Below, in pieces: positions 42,778 to 51,659 of a stretch of 64,000 nucleotides of DNA. The translations under genes and the position numbers were made by a program. This DNA is from CAVVAL01 sp963742725 (GTDB lineage Bacteria > Actinomycetota > Actinomycetes > Mycobacteriales > Cryptosporangiaceae), in NCBI GenBank assembly GCA_963742725.1, contig CAVUMX010000001.1, positions 2,810,791 through 2,874,790 of the forward strand, in the 5' to 3' direction. Position 1 is the stretch's first letter. Each line of letters begins with the position of its first letter. The notes under the pieces are model-generated. The model had not been told where the DNA came from, ran no database searches, and worked only from the letters and a program-made list of their open reading frames with translations.

Positions 42778-43218
42778 ATGACCGCGCCGACGAGACTCGC
42801 CAAGCCCACCGAGCTCGCCGCTACGCTGCGCGGCGCCGTCATGCGGTTCAACCGCCGTCTCCGTCGTGAGCGCCCCGACAACGGCCTCACGCTGACCCAG
42901 CTCTCCGCGCTCGCGAGCCTGTACACGGCCGGCGCGATGACCCCCCGCGAACTCGCCGACTCCGAGCGGGTCCAGCCACCGTCGATGACCCGGATCATCA
43001 CCGCGCTCGAAGATCTCGGCCTCGTCCAGCGCAGCGCGCACCCCACGGACCGTCGCCAGGTGATCCTCGCCCCGACGGACGCCGGTGCCGCGCTCATCAA
43101 CGAGAACCGCCGGATCCGCGAGGCGTGGCTGGCGCAGCAGATCGGCCGGCTCACTCCCGCCGAGCGCGCCACCCTGCGCGACGCGGCCGCGCTCCTGGAC
43201 CGGATGGCCAGCGCATGA
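42778..43218 (+). CDS. MarR family transcriptional regulator
   Basis: 146 residues with the winged-helix MarR fold: the recognition region is TPRELADSERVQPPSMTRII (about residues 60-79) and the wing is RSAHPTDRRQVILAPTDAG. No Shine-Dalgarno precedes the ATG, and a TATGCT box sits six bases upstream, so the mRNA is probably leaderless. An inverted repeat overlies that promoter, indicating autorepression. The stop overlaps the MFS gene (ATGA), so the regulator likely controls the exporter. Confidence 0.9.
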   Translation: MTAPTRLAKPTELAATLRGAVMRFNRRLRRERPDNGLTLTQLSALASLYTAGAMTPRELADSERVQPPSMTRIITALEDLGLVQRSAHPTDRRQVILAPTDAGAALINENRRIREAWLAQQIGRLTPAERATLRDAAALLDRMASA

Positions 43219-44555
43219 GCCCAGCCCTCAAATCCATGTTCCAGTCCCTGGACGTCCGCAACTACCGGCTGTTCGCGTCCGGCCAGATCATCTCCCTGAC
43301 CGGTACCTGGATGCAGACCGTCGCCCAGGACTGGCTCGTCCTCGAACTGTCCGACAACTCCGGTACCGCGCTCGGCATCGTGACGGCGCTCCAGTTCACG
43401 CCGATGCTGCTGCTGATGCTCTACGCGGGCGTGCTCGCCGACCGGCTCGACAAGCGGCTGGTGCTGATCGTCACCCAGTCCGTCATGGGGCTGCTGGCGC
43501 TCGGGATGGGTGTGCTGGTCGTGTCCGGCGCGGCGCAGATCTGGCACGTGTACGTGTTCGCCGCCGCACTCGGCATCGCGCAGGCGTTCGACAACCCGAC
43601 CCGGCAGGCGTTCGTGTCCGAGATGGTCGGGCCGGACCGCCTGACGAACGCGGTGGCGCTGAACTCGGCCACCTTCAACAGCGCCCGCCTGGCTGGCCCG
43701 GCGATCGGCGGTCTGGTGATCGCCGCGTTCGACGTGGGCCCGGCGTTCCTCATCAACTCGGTGACGTACGTGGCCGTGATCTGCGCGTACCTGATGATGC
43801 GCCCGACCGAACTCGTGAAGTCGCAGCGGCTGGAGCGGTCGAAGGGCCAGGTCATGGAGGGTCTCCGGTATGTGCGGAGCCGGCCGGACCTGATGCTCGT
43901 CGTCGCGCTGGTCTTCGTCGTCGGCACGATGGGCATGAACTTCAACCTGACGCTGCCGCTGCTCGCCAAGGCCGAGTTCGGCGTCGGCGCCGCGTCGTTC
44001 GGGCTGCTCAGTGCGGCGTTTGCCGGCGGTGCGCTCATCGGCGCGCTGGTCGGTACCCGCAGGCGCGGGCGTCCGTCGGCCACCCTGCTGCTCACGTTCG
44101 CGGCCCTGTTCGGCGTGCTGGAGATCGCGACGGCGTTCATGCCGACGTTCGCGCTGGCCGCCCTGCTGCTCATCCCGACCGGTGCGTTCCTGATCGGGCA
44201 CAACAACGTGGCGAACGCCCGCGTCCAGCTCGGAGCGCCCGCACACCTGCGCGGCCGGGTCATGTCGCTGTTCATGCTGGTGTTCCTCGGCGGCACGCCG
44301 GTCGGCGCGATCGTCGTCGGTGTGATCTCGGAGCGGTACGGCCCGAGGTCCGGGCTGATCGTCGGCGGCGTGAGCGCGCTCCTCGCGGCCGGGCTGCTGG
44401 CGCTGCTGCGGGCCCGCCGGCACGGCGTCCGGGTGCGGGTTCACGCCATGCCCACCCCGCACCTCCACGTGGCGCGGTCGGTGGACGGCAGCGACGTCCG
44501 CTACCCCAACAGGCACCGCCACGTGACCCGTAGGCCGGACCGCGCCGCCGGTTGA
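43215..44555 (+). CDS. MFS exporter co-transcribed with the MarR regulator
   Basis: 446 residues with about 12 helices. The family start LDVRNYRLFASGQIISLTGT and LVLELSDNSGTALGIV match the MFS_3/enterobactin-exporter-like group. The loop GVLADRLDKRLVLI is the A-motif form. The last 50 residues are polar and basic (HGVRVRVHAMPTPHLHVARS) with a His-rich end, a longer tail than usual. ATGA overlap with MarR implies an efflux function induced by the MarR ligand. Confidence 0.9.
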   Translation: MSPALKSMFQSLDVRNYRLFASGQIISLTGTWMQTVAQDWLVLELSDNSGTALGIVTALQFTPMLLLMLYAGVLADRLDKRLVLIVTQSVMGLLALGMGVLVVSGAAQIWHVYVFAAALGIAQAFDNPTRQAFVSEMVGPDRLTNAVALNSATFNSARLAGPAIGGLVIAAFDVGPAFLINSVTYVAVICAYLMMRPTELVKSQRLERSKGQVMEGLRYVRSRPDLMLVVALVFVVGTMGMNFNLTLPLLAKAEFGVGAASFGLLSAAFAGGALIGALVGTRRRGRPSATLLLTFAALFGVLEIATAFMPTFALAALLLIPTGAFLIGHNNVANARVQLGAPAHLRGRVMSLFMLVFLGGTPVGAIVVGVISERYGPRSGLIVGGVSALLAAGLLALLRARRHGVRVRVHAMPTPHLHVARSVDGSDVRYPNRHRHVTRRPDRAAG

Positions 44556-44613
44556 CGCCCGAGTGGCAGGGATAACAGTTGTCGGCGCCGACATAGGCTC
44601 CTAACCTCGATAT

Positions 44614-45042
44614 GTGACCGTGTTGGCGGTACTCGGATGGGTGGCTCTGATCGCCACCCTGGCGCTCGTGCCGAGGCTGCTGGTCGATGTCCTCGTCAAC
44701 CCGGAGCGGTTCGTCGCCTGGGCCGACGGCCACCTGCCGCACCGCCACCGGGCTGAGACCGCCGGGCCGCCCGTCGAACAGCTCGCGACCGAACTGCGCC
44801 GGCTGGCGGGGGTGCTTCTCGATCCGCGTCCGGTGTCGTCGGTGCGGCGGTTCGGGGTGGAGCGCGCGTACGACGAAACCCTCGGCAAAGCCTGCTGCGC
44901 ACTCGGCATCGAGCACCATCTGGACGAGGTCAAGCTCGCCGACCGCGAGTACGAACGGCTCCGCGTCGAGGCGGTACTGCAGAACGCCGGGCTGGTCCTG
45001 CGCGGCCCAAGCTGCGGCTGCCCCCGCCCGGACCAGCCCTGA
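44614..45042 (+). CDS. Membrane-anchored protein of unknown function
   Basis: 142 residues. One helix at about residues 3-24 is followed by a soluble part ending CGCPRPDQP. TTGTCG (44579-44584), 17 bases, TAACCT (44602-44607), six bases and GTG 44614 give a good leaderless promoter. The Cys pairs at KACCALG and SCGCP may bind metal. No family was recognised; the gene lies one base before thpR and is probably co-transcribed. Confidence 0.75.
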   Translation: MTVLAVLGWVALIATLALVPRLLVDVLVNPERFVAWADGHLPHRHRAETAGPPVEQLATELRRLAGVLLDPRPVSSVRRFGVERAYDETLGKACCALGIEHHLDEVKLADREYERLRVEAVLQNAGLVLRGPSCGCPRPDQP

Positions 45043-45043
45043 C

Positions 45044-45568
45044 GTGCGGTTGTTCGTGGCGGTCGATCCGTCGCCGGAGGCGGCTCGCCATCTCGCCGTG
45101 GCCATGCGAGGGGTGCGGCTCGCCGCGCGGCCGGGGACCGAGGACTGGCACGTCACGATCGCGTTCCTCGGCGAGGTCGCCGCCGCCGATCTGCCCACCA
45201 TCGAGGCCGCGCTCGCCCGAGCCGCCGCCAGCGCCCCGCCCGGCCGGCTGCGCGTCGCCGGCAGCGGACGGTTCGGCGACGCCGTGCTCTGGGCCGGCCT
45301 CGACGGCGACCTCGATGCCCTGACCACGCTGGCGGAGAAGGTCCGGGCCGAACTTGGCGCCGGGTTCGACGAGCGCCCGTTCCGGCCGCACCTCACGCTC
45401 GCCCGTCGGGGCCGGCACGAACCAGTCGCCGCGCTGAAGTCCGACGTCGCCATGCTGGCGGACTACCAGGGTCCGGACTGGCCCATGGACCGGCTGAATC
45501 TCATGCGGAGCCGGTTCCCGCAGGTACAGGGGTACGAGTCGATCGGGTCCTGGCAGCTCACGGGCTGA
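45044..45568 (+). CDS. thpR: RNA 2',3'-cyclic phosphodiesterase
   Basis: 174 residues of the 2H phosphoesterase fold. The two HxT signatures are DWHVTIAFLG (H36, T38) and RPHLTLARRG (H116, T118). This enzyme opens 2',3'-cyclic phosphate ends on RNA and was first known as 2'-5' RNA ligase. GTG 45044 lies one base after the stop of the membrane protein gene, so expression is coupled. Its 3' end overlaps the convergent gene by 11 bases. Confidence 0.92.
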   Translation: MRLFVAVDPSPEAARHLAVAMRGVRLAARPGTEDWHVTIAFLGEVAAADLPTIEAALARAAASAPPGRLRVAGSGRFGDAVLWAGLDGDLDALTTLAEKVRAELGAGFDERPFRPHLTLARRGRHEPVAALKSDVAMLADYQGPDWPMDRLNLMRSRFPQVQGYESIGSWQLTG

Positions 45569-46067
45569 CGCTGACCATGCCGATCGGCGTCGACTGGGTG
45601 CCGTGGCCCATCGGGTTGTCCCGCAGCGCACGGAGCAGGTCGTCGGCCGGCAGCCCACCGGGTGACACCGCGCGGACACGGCCTCCACGGTCGTCGATGT
45701 CGACGATCGCCACCGGCACGCCGACCACGTGCGCGAGCGACTCGACGTAGGCCCGGGCCTCGCGCGGCGACTGCGCGGGGAGCGCCCGGGTCCAGCTGAA
45801 GCGGTCGAGGACGAACTCCGGGACGTACCGCGCGAACCGGCTCGCCTGATCGTCGACGGTCCGCCCGGTCGCGACGACGGTCAGCTTCTCGCAGACGAAC
45901 ACGGTCGCGCCGCGCGGCGCCTCGGGACGGCACATCCGCAGGACTCCGGCCAGGTCGAACGGGCTGTCGAACCAGGGCGTCCGGATCAGGATGCGCCGGT
46001 ACCCGTGGCCATCGCGCCCGATGTGCTCGTCGCGGACCACCTCGTAACCCGCCGTCGTCGGTGCCAT
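45558..46067 (-). CDS. Conserved hypothetical protein, possibly F420-ligase-like fold
   Basis: 169 residues. VFVCEKLTVVATGRTVD resembles, faintly, the strand and GR pattern of CofE-type (F420-0 gamma-glutamyl ligase) proteins, but the metal-site residues of the enzyme are not evident. It has no signal or membrane helix. ATG 46067 is the first start. The position between thpR and the fucosidase gives no functional hint. Confidence 0.6.
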   Translation of the reverse strand: MAPTTAGYEVVRDEHIGRDGHGYRRILIRTPWFDSPFDLAGVLRMCRPEAPRGATVFVCEKLTVVATGRTVDDQASRFARYVPEFVLDRFSWTRALPAQSPREARAYVESLAHVVGVPVAIVDIDDRGGRVRAVSPGGLPADDLLRALRDNPMGHGTQSTPIGMVSVSP

Positions 46068-46216
46068 ACGGATAACCGTCGAGGGTCGATGTCCGCGTGC
46101 CGTCCTGCTCGGGTCACAGTTCCGCTACGTATTCCGCCAGCCGAACATCAGATGTATCGTGCCGTCAGCTTCGGAGCGAACCGCCCTTATTCGAGTCGAA
46201 CGGACGGAGAGAGCCG

Positions 46217-48010
46217 ATGACTCTGCGCAGGATCCTCCTTGCAGTCCTTCTGCTGTTAGCCCTGACGCCGAGTCCGGCGGTCGCGGCGCCCGGCGACAAC
46301 TTCGCCATCGACGATCCGTTCAGCTCGGCACGCACGGAGTGGTGGCGCGACAGCCGGTTCGGCATGTTCATCCACTTCGGCGCGTATTCGAACCTCGAAG
46401 GGGAGTACACCCGGCCGGACGGCACGCTCTGCCGGGACGCCGAGTGGATCCAGCTCAAGTGCAAGATCGCCTGGCCGGCGTACGAGCAGATGGCCCGTGG
46501 ATTCAACCCGTCGAGCTTCGACGCCGCGGCGATCGTCCGTACCGCGAAGGAAGCGGGCCAGAAGTACCTGGTCATCACGGCCAAGCACCACGACGGCTAC
46601 GCGATGTGGCCCACCCGCCAGAACAGCTGGAGCCTGCGCGACCACTCCGCCTTCAACCGGAACCGCGACATCCTCGCCGAGCTGGCCGCCGAGTCGAAGC
46701 GCCAGGGCATCACGTTCGGCCTGTACTACTCGATCTGGGACTGGCACGACCCCGACGCACGCTCGTCCACCAACTTCGGCCGGTACCGCACCCGGATGTT
46801 CGCGCAGCTCACCGAACTCGTGCAGGCGTACGACCCGGCCGTGCTGTGGTTCGACGGCGACTGGCCCACCAACAATCCGCCGAACCCGTTCACCCGCGCC
46901 GACGGCGAAGCCCTCGACCAGCACCTCCGCCGACTCGATCCCGGCCTGATCGTCAACAACCGCATCACGATGCGTACCGGCGACTCGAGCACCCGGCGCG
47001 TCGTCGACGGCGACTTCGGCACGCCGGAGCAGACGATCCCGGCCGCGCCGGTCGACGCCCAGCCGTGGGAGTCCTGCATGACGCTCAACGGCCACTGGGG
47101 GTACGCCAGGTACGACACGGCGTGGAAGTCGTCCACCACGCTTACGCGCAACCTGATCGACATCGCCTCGCGTCGGGGCAACTACCTGCTCAACGTCGGC
47201 CCCGACAAGCTCGGACGGATCCCGGCACCGTCGGTGGACCGGCTCCGCGCCATGGGGTCGTGGCTCGGGGCGCACGGCCCGGCCGTGTACGGCGCCGGCC
47301 ACACAGGCCTCGTGACCGACCCGGCCTGGGGCGCGGTCAGCAGGAACGGCGACAAGCTCTACGCCTCGGTGTACAGCTGGCCGGCGGCGAGCGGGTCGCT
47401 CCGCCTCACCAGGACGTTCCCGTTCGACATCACCGGTGCCCGAGTGCTCGGCAGCTCCCAGTCCGTCAGGGTGACGCCGCGCGCCGACGGCTACGACCTG
47501 ACCCCGTCCGGCGCGGCGACGAACGGCGTCGCCACGGTCATCGAGCTGTCGCTGAAGCCCACGGGCCTGCCGGCCGGCAACGGGACCGGCCTCGCCGCCG
47601 AGTACTTCGCGAACGCGACGCTGACGGCCCCGCCCGCACTGCGCCGTACCGATCCGATCGTGAACTTCGCCTGGAAGATGGCCGGATCGCCCGCGCCGCA
47701 GCTCGCCACCGACAACTTTTCCGGACGCTGGACCGGTTTCGTCGTCCCGCGCCGCACCGAGCCGTACACGTTCACCACGACCTCGGACGACACCGTGCGG
47801 CTCTGGATCGACGGCCAGCTCGTGATCGATGCCACCACGCCGCACGGCGTCCGGCTCGACCGGGGCACGGTGACGTTGACGGCCGGACGCCGGCACGCGA
47901 TCCGGATCGAACACACCGAGCGCGGCGGCGAAGCCCACCTCAAGCTGTTCTGGCACAGCCCGAACACGGCGCAGCAGATCGTGCCGCGCGAGCAGCTGTA
48001 CCCGTCCTGA
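46217..48010 (+). CDS. Secreted alpha-L-fucosidase (GH29) with C-terminal PA14 domain
   Basis: 597 residues. A signal peptide (1-24) precedes a GH29 TIM barrel: RFGMFIHFGAYSNLEGEY (48-65), KYLVITAKHHDGYAMW (116-131), YYSIWDWHDPD (170-180) and WFDGDWP, where D213 is the expected nucleophile. The acid/base residue varies in this family and was not assigned. About residues 455-590 form a PA14 domain (AAEYFANATL ... HLKLFWHSP), usually carbohydrate-binding. It would release fucose from extracellular polysaccharide. ATG 46217 follows GGAGAGAG. No sugar transporter is adjacent. Confidence 0.93.
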   Translation: MTLRRILLAVLLLLALTPSPAVAAPGDNFAIDDPFSSARTEWWRDSRFGMFIHFGAYSNLEGEYTRPDGTLCRDAEWIQLKCKIAWPAYEQMARGFNPSSFDAAAIVRTAKEAGQKYLVITAKHHDGYAMWPTRQNSWSLRDHSAFNRNRDILAELAAESKRQGITFGLYYSIWDWHDPDARSSTNFGRYRTRMFAQLTELVQAYDPAVLWFDGDWPTNNPPNPFTRADGEALDQHLRRLDPGLIVNNRITMRTGDSSTRRVVDGDFGTPEQTIPAAPVDAQPWESCMTLNGHWGYARYDTAWKSSTTLTRNLIDIASRRGNYLLNVGPDKLGRIPAPSVDRLRAMGSWLGAHGPAVYGAGHTGLVTDPAWGAVSRNGDKLYASVYSWPAASGSLRLTRTFPFDITGARVLGSSQSVRVTPRADGYDLTPSGAATNGVATVIELSLKPTGLPAGNGTGLAAEYFANATLTAPPALRRTDPIVNFAWKMAGSPAPQLATDNFSGRWTGFVVPRRTEPYTFTTTSDDTVRLWIDGQLVIDATTPHGVRLDRGTVTLTAGRRHAIRIEHTERGGEAHLKLFWHSPNTAQQIVPREQLYPS

Positions 48011-48013
48011 CGT

Positions 48014-48030
48014 TGTGCTGTGACAGCACA
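48014..48030. repeat. 17-bp palindrome between fucosidase and aldo-keto reductase genes
   Basis: TGTGCTGT-G-ACAGCACA, symmetric around one G, in the 21 bases between two convergent stops. Too short a loop for a strong terminator; it could be a protein-binding site. Confidence 0.5.
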
Positions 48031-48031
48031 G

Positions 48032-49018
48032 CTACCAGGCGTAGGCCTCGGGCGCTGGCCCGCCGCGACCCGGCGGCGGGAACAGCGCGTCGAGATCGGC
48101 CAGGACCTCCGGGTCGAGCGTGATGCCGACCGTCCGGATCACGCCGTCGAGCTGCGCGATCGTCCGGGGCCCGACGATCGGCGCGGTCACGGCCTTCTGG
48201 TGCAGCAGCCAGGCGAGGCCGACGTTGGCGGGGTCCTCGCCCAGGTCGGCGCACAGCTTCTCGTACGCGGCGATCGTCTCGCGGTGCTCGGCGAGCGCCT
48301 CGGCGGACCGCCCGGTCTGGCTGCGGGACGCTGTCCCCTCGGCCTGCTTGCGGAGCGCACCGCTGAGCAGGCCCCCGTGCAGCGGCGACCACGGGATCAG
48401 CCCGATGCCGTACTCCAGGGCGGCGGGGATGACCTCCAGCTCGACCCAGCGGGTCAGCAGGTTGTAGATGGACTGCTCGCTCGCCAGCCCGGTGAAGTGC
48501 CGCCGCCTGGCCGACTCCTGCGCGGCGGCCAGATGCCAGCCGGCGAAGTTCGACGAGCCGACGTAGAGGATCTTGCCCTGGGCCACCAGCGTCTCCATGG
48601 CCTGCCAGATCTCGTCCCACGGGACAGCGCGGTCCACGTGGTGCATCTGGTACAGGTCGATGTAGTCGGTCTGGAGCCGGCGCAGCGACGCGTCGCACGC
48701 CCGCCGGATGTGCAGCGCCGACAGGTGCCGCTCGTTCGGCCAGTCGCCCATCGTCCCGTACAGCTTCGTCGCGAGGACGGTGCGCTCGCGACGGCCAGCG
48801 CCCCGCCCGAACCAGCGGCCGAGGATGTGCTCGGTGATGCCCTCGCCGCGCGCCCATCCGTACACGTCAGCGGTGTCGAAGAAGTTGATGCCGTGCTCGT
48901 GCGCGCGGTCCATGATCGCGTGGCTGACGTCCTCGGCGGCCTCCGGACCGAAGTTCATCGTGCCGAGGCAGAGCCGGCTCACCGAGAGTCCGGTGCGGCC
49001 GAGGTGGGTGTACTCCAT
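48032..49018 (-). CDS. Aldo/keto reductase
   Basis: 328 residues, an NADPH-dependent AKR TIM barrel. The catalytic set is Asp (FFDTADVYG), Tyr in the same segment, Lys (VLATKLYG) and His (YQMHHVDR). The cofactor site includes GSSNFAGW and WSPLHGGLLSG. ATG 49018 gives the usual start MEYTHLGRTGLSVSRLCLGT. The substrate is unknown. It is convergent with the fucosidase and divergent from the thioesterase-like gene. Confidence 0.92.
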   Translation of the reverse strand: MEYTHLGRTGLSVSRLCLGTMNFGPEAAEDVSHAIMDRAHEHGINFFDTADVYGWARGEGITEHILGRWFGRGAGRRERTVLATKLYGTMGDWPNERHLSALHIRRACDASLRRLQTDYIDLYQMHHVDRAVPWDEIWQAMETLVAQGKILYVGSSNFAGWHLAAAQESARRRHFTGLASEQSIYNLLTRWVELEVIPAALEYGIGLIPWSPLHGGLLSGALRKQAEGTASRSQTGRSAEALAEHRETIAAYEKLCADLGEDPANVGLAWLLHQKAVTAPIVGPRTIAQLDGVIRTVGITLDPEVLADLDALFPPPGRGGPAPEAYAW

Positions 49019-49150
49019 GTCGGACCTCCACGCGTCGCGAGAAGCTTCCACACTAACGGCGTGTTTCCTTAGGCGCCCAAGCGCTCGTTTTAATGCGCGG
49101 TCTGCGGTGATCCGACAAGACGACGTGCCGCGATCTGGCAGGCTGGGGCG

Positions 49151-49954
49151 GTGCTCGACACCCACACCGAGATTCACCGGACTGCTCCCGACCGATACAC
49201 CACCTCCCTCGACGGCGGCTGGAACATCGGCGACTCCCTCAACGGGGGATACCTGCAGTTACCGGTGGTTCGCGCTGTGCTCGCGGCCGAGGGGCATCCG
49301 CACCCGGTCGCGGTGACCACGGACTTCCTCAACCCGGCGCGTCCGGGGAAGGCGGAGATCGTGGTGGAGCGGCTGCGCGCCGGCAAGACGATCGGCACGA
49401 GCCGCGCGACCCTGGTTCAGGACGACGAGCCGGTGCTGGTGTCGTCCGTGGTCACGACGACGCTGGACAGCAAGCCGGCGGACGTCGACATGGCCACGGT
49501 CGTCGACCTGCCGTCGCCGGACCAGTGCACGAAGATCCGGCCGGACACGCTCGCCGACACCCACCTCGGGCTGATGGACCACGTCGATATCCGGCTCGCG
49601 CCAGAGTCGGCGACGCTGATCCGCGGCCGTCCGGACGGCAGCTTCGCGCTGCGCGGCTGGGCCAGGATGTCCGACGGCAGGGACCCGGACCCGCTGGTGT
49701 GCCTGCTCGTCGTGGACGCGTTCCCGCCGGTCACGTTCACCCTCGGCCGGTACGGGTGGGCCCCGACCGTGCAGCTGTCCACCTACCTGCGGACGTTGCC
49801 GGCGGCCGGCTGGCTCAAGGCGGAACTCCGCGGCCGGGTCCTGGCCGGCGGCTGGTTCGACGAGGACTGCACGCTGCGGGACTCCAAGGGCCGGCTCGTC
49901 GCGCAGGCCCGCCAACTCACCAGGGTGCCGCGGGTCCTGCCCCGTGTGCGCTAG
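49151..49954 (+). CDS. Acyl-CoA thioesterase-like protein (double hot-dog)
   Basis: 267 residues resembling the TesB/4HBT_3 double hot-dog family: GGWNIGDSLNGGYLQLPVVR near the start and GRYGWAPTVQLSTYLRTLPA near the end form the two helices. It would hydrolyse acyl-CoA thioesters. GTG 49151 is six bases after CAGGCT, an arrangement also seen before gpgS, so it may be leaderless. No partner gene is indicated. Confidence 0.82.
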   Translation: MLDTHTEIHRTAPDRYTTSLDGGWNIGDSLNGGYLQLPVVRAVLAAEGHPHPVAVTTDFLNPARPGKAEIVVERLRAGKTIGTSRATLVQDDEPVLVSSVVTTTLDSKPADVDMATVVDLPSPDQCTKIRPDTLADTHLGLMDHVDIRLAPESATLIRGRPDGSFALRGWARMSDGRDPDPLVCLLVVDAFPPVTFTLGRYGWAPTVQLSTYLRTLPAAGWLKAELRGRVLAGGWFDEDCTLRDSKGRLVAQARQLTRVPRVLPRVR

Positions 49955-49993
49955 GCCGGGCCGGGTGGCGTAGACAGTGCCGGGCGGTCGCCG

Positions 49994-50689
49994 TCAGCAG
50001 AAGACGGCGGCCGTCCGGCTGTCGATCGAACCCTGCGCGGCGTGGAGCAGCCCGACGCACACGAACGACTCGATGGCGTACTTCTGCCAGCCCACCGGAT
50101 CGGCGAGCTTGCCGTCGACGGCGTCCAGGAGGATCTGGTCCTCCGGCTCCAGGTTGTCCGGGATGCCGAGCCGGGCGGCCAGCTCCAGGCACTCGTCCCG
50201 CAGCCGGTACGACGACCCGATCGCCACGCCGACGACGCGCGGGTCGATGACCACCGGCGCCGCGTCGACAGGTACGTAGAATCCCTCGGCCTCGTTGTGG
50301 TGGATCAGGTGGTCGAAGGCGCCGGCCGCGTCGTCCGGGTCGCCGATCAGCTCCAGCGGACCGTCGACGATGACGGCGTGCCGGGGACCCCGCTCGTACG
50401 CGGCGTGCAGCACCGGGTCCTCCGCCGCCTCCTCGTCACCGGGCGGCGGCAGCTCACGCCCGTCGGCGAGGTGCGCGGCGATCCGGCGCAGGAAATGGAT
50501 GCCTGTGTAGCCGAGCATCTCGAACGCGTCGAAGTCCTCGGCCCGTTGCAGGGGCTCCTCCCACGCCGGCAAACCGGCCTCGCCCAGCGCGCGCCGTACC
50601 GCCGTGATCTCGTCGACGTACGTCTCCAGGGCGTCTTCCTGGTCCTCGTCCAGGGACGCCGCGAATCCGACCACCACTTCCAGACCCAT
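49994..50689 (-). CDS. Hypothetical protein (231 aa)
   Basis: A soluble, acidic protein of unknown family, beginning MGLEVVVGFAASLDEDQEDA and ending IDSRTAAVFC. Several charged helices are predicted. ATG 50689 is chosen over upstream starts because the upstream part is basic and atypical. It precedes sepH on the same strand with a gap of 34 bases on its 5' side. No function can be inferred. Confidence 0.7.
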   Translation of the reverse strand: MGLEVVVGFAASLDEDQEDALETYVDEITAVRRALGEAGLPAWEEPLQRAEDFDAFEMLGYTGIHFLRRIAAHLADGRELPPPGDEEAAEDPVLHAAYERGPRHAVIVDGPLELIGDPDDAAGAFDHLIHHNEAEGFYVPVDAAPVVIDPRVVGVAIGSSYRLRDECLELAARLGIPDNLEPEDQILLDAVDGKLADPVGWQKYAIESFVCVGLLHAAQGSIDSRTAAVFC

Positions 50690-50723
50690 GCGGTACATCC
50701 TGGTGCAGCGTGGTCCGCGTGGC

Positions 50724-51566
50724 CTAATTCGGCTTGTGGCGCGCGCCGAAGAGGATGTCGTCCCAGCTGGGCAGCTCGGCACGGCGCTCCCGGTGCGTGG
50801 CCGGCTCCTCTTCGGTCGTGAAGTGCTCGGGCATGGCCGACCGCGAGATCACCGCACGCTCGTCGCGGCGCCGCAGCACCGAGAGCGACGGGACGACCTG
50901 CGTCTCTTCCTCGTGATCGTCGACGTCGTCGAAGTTGTTCGCCGCGGCGATGCGCGCGGGGACGGGCGGCAGTGGGTCGTCCTGGGCGAGGATCGGCGCG
51001 TGCTGCTCGGCGGAGAGGAACTGGGCCATCTCGTCGACCGGCGTGACGACCGACTTCGCGCGGTCCAGATCCCAGATCGCGTGCGCGGTCGCATGGCCGG
51101 ACGGCCACACGGCGGTGATGCGCCAGCCGCCGTCGTCCTTGCGGTAGGCGTCCCACGCGACAGCCTGGGGGTCGACGTTGTGGCTGCTGAGGCGCTGATC
51201 GGCGATCTCGGCGAGGGACGCGCCGTTCTCGGCCGTGCGCAGCCTGGTGCGCCGGGCCATCTGGGCGATCGCCGCACGCTCCTGGAGGACCGGTCCGGCG
51301 AACCGCAGGACCTTCTCCACAGGGACGTTGGCGACGCGGGCGACCTCGTCAGGAGAGTCGCCGGCCCGGATTCTGGCCTGGATGTCCCGAGGTGTGAGCG
51401 AGGCCTCGACCTCGATGGGGAACTGACCCTGGCCAGGGTTCTGCTCGCGCCGCACAGCTGCGATGACCGCCTCGTCAATGGCGAGGGAGAGCATGCGCCC
51501 AACCTCGTCGGTGAGAATGAGCGCCTGTCCATCCTCGGAGAGGGCGACGAACCGTAGCGGACGCAC
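50724..51566 (-). CDS. sepH: Septation protein SepH (DUF3071)
   Basis: 280 residues. The N-terminal domain (MRPLRFVALSEDGQALILTD, then LTPRDIQARIRAGDSPDEVA with the helix-turn-helix-like ARVANVPVEKVLRF) is the DUF3071 domain of SepH, which in Streptomyces binds FtsZ and stimulates filament assembly. The C-terminal half is variable and acidic. The protein is somewhat shorter than the Streptomyces protein as I recall it. GTG 51566 follows GGAGGGAGGA. It suggests a dividing, filament-forming actinomycete. Confidence 0.92.
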   Translation of the reverse strand: MRPLRFVALSEDGQALILTDEVGRMLSLAIDEAVIAAVRREQNPGQGQFPIEVEASLTPRDIQARIRAGDSPDEVARVANVPVEKVLRFAGPVLQERAAIAQMARRTRLRTAENGASLAEIADQRLSSHNVDPQAVAWDAYRKDDGGWRITAVWPSGHATAHAIWDLDRAKSVVTPVDEMAQFLSAEQHAPILAQDDPLPPVPARIAAANNFDDVDDHEEETQVVPSLSVLRRRDERAVISRSAMPEHFTTEEEPATHRERRAELPSWDDILFGARHKPN

Positions 51567-51659
51567 CGAGGTTCCTCCCTCCGGCTTCCGATGGGGGCGC
51601 TAGCACCTCACCTTAAGGCAGTCCGCACTGGTGTGCCCGGACATTCCTCCGTGTGTCGG

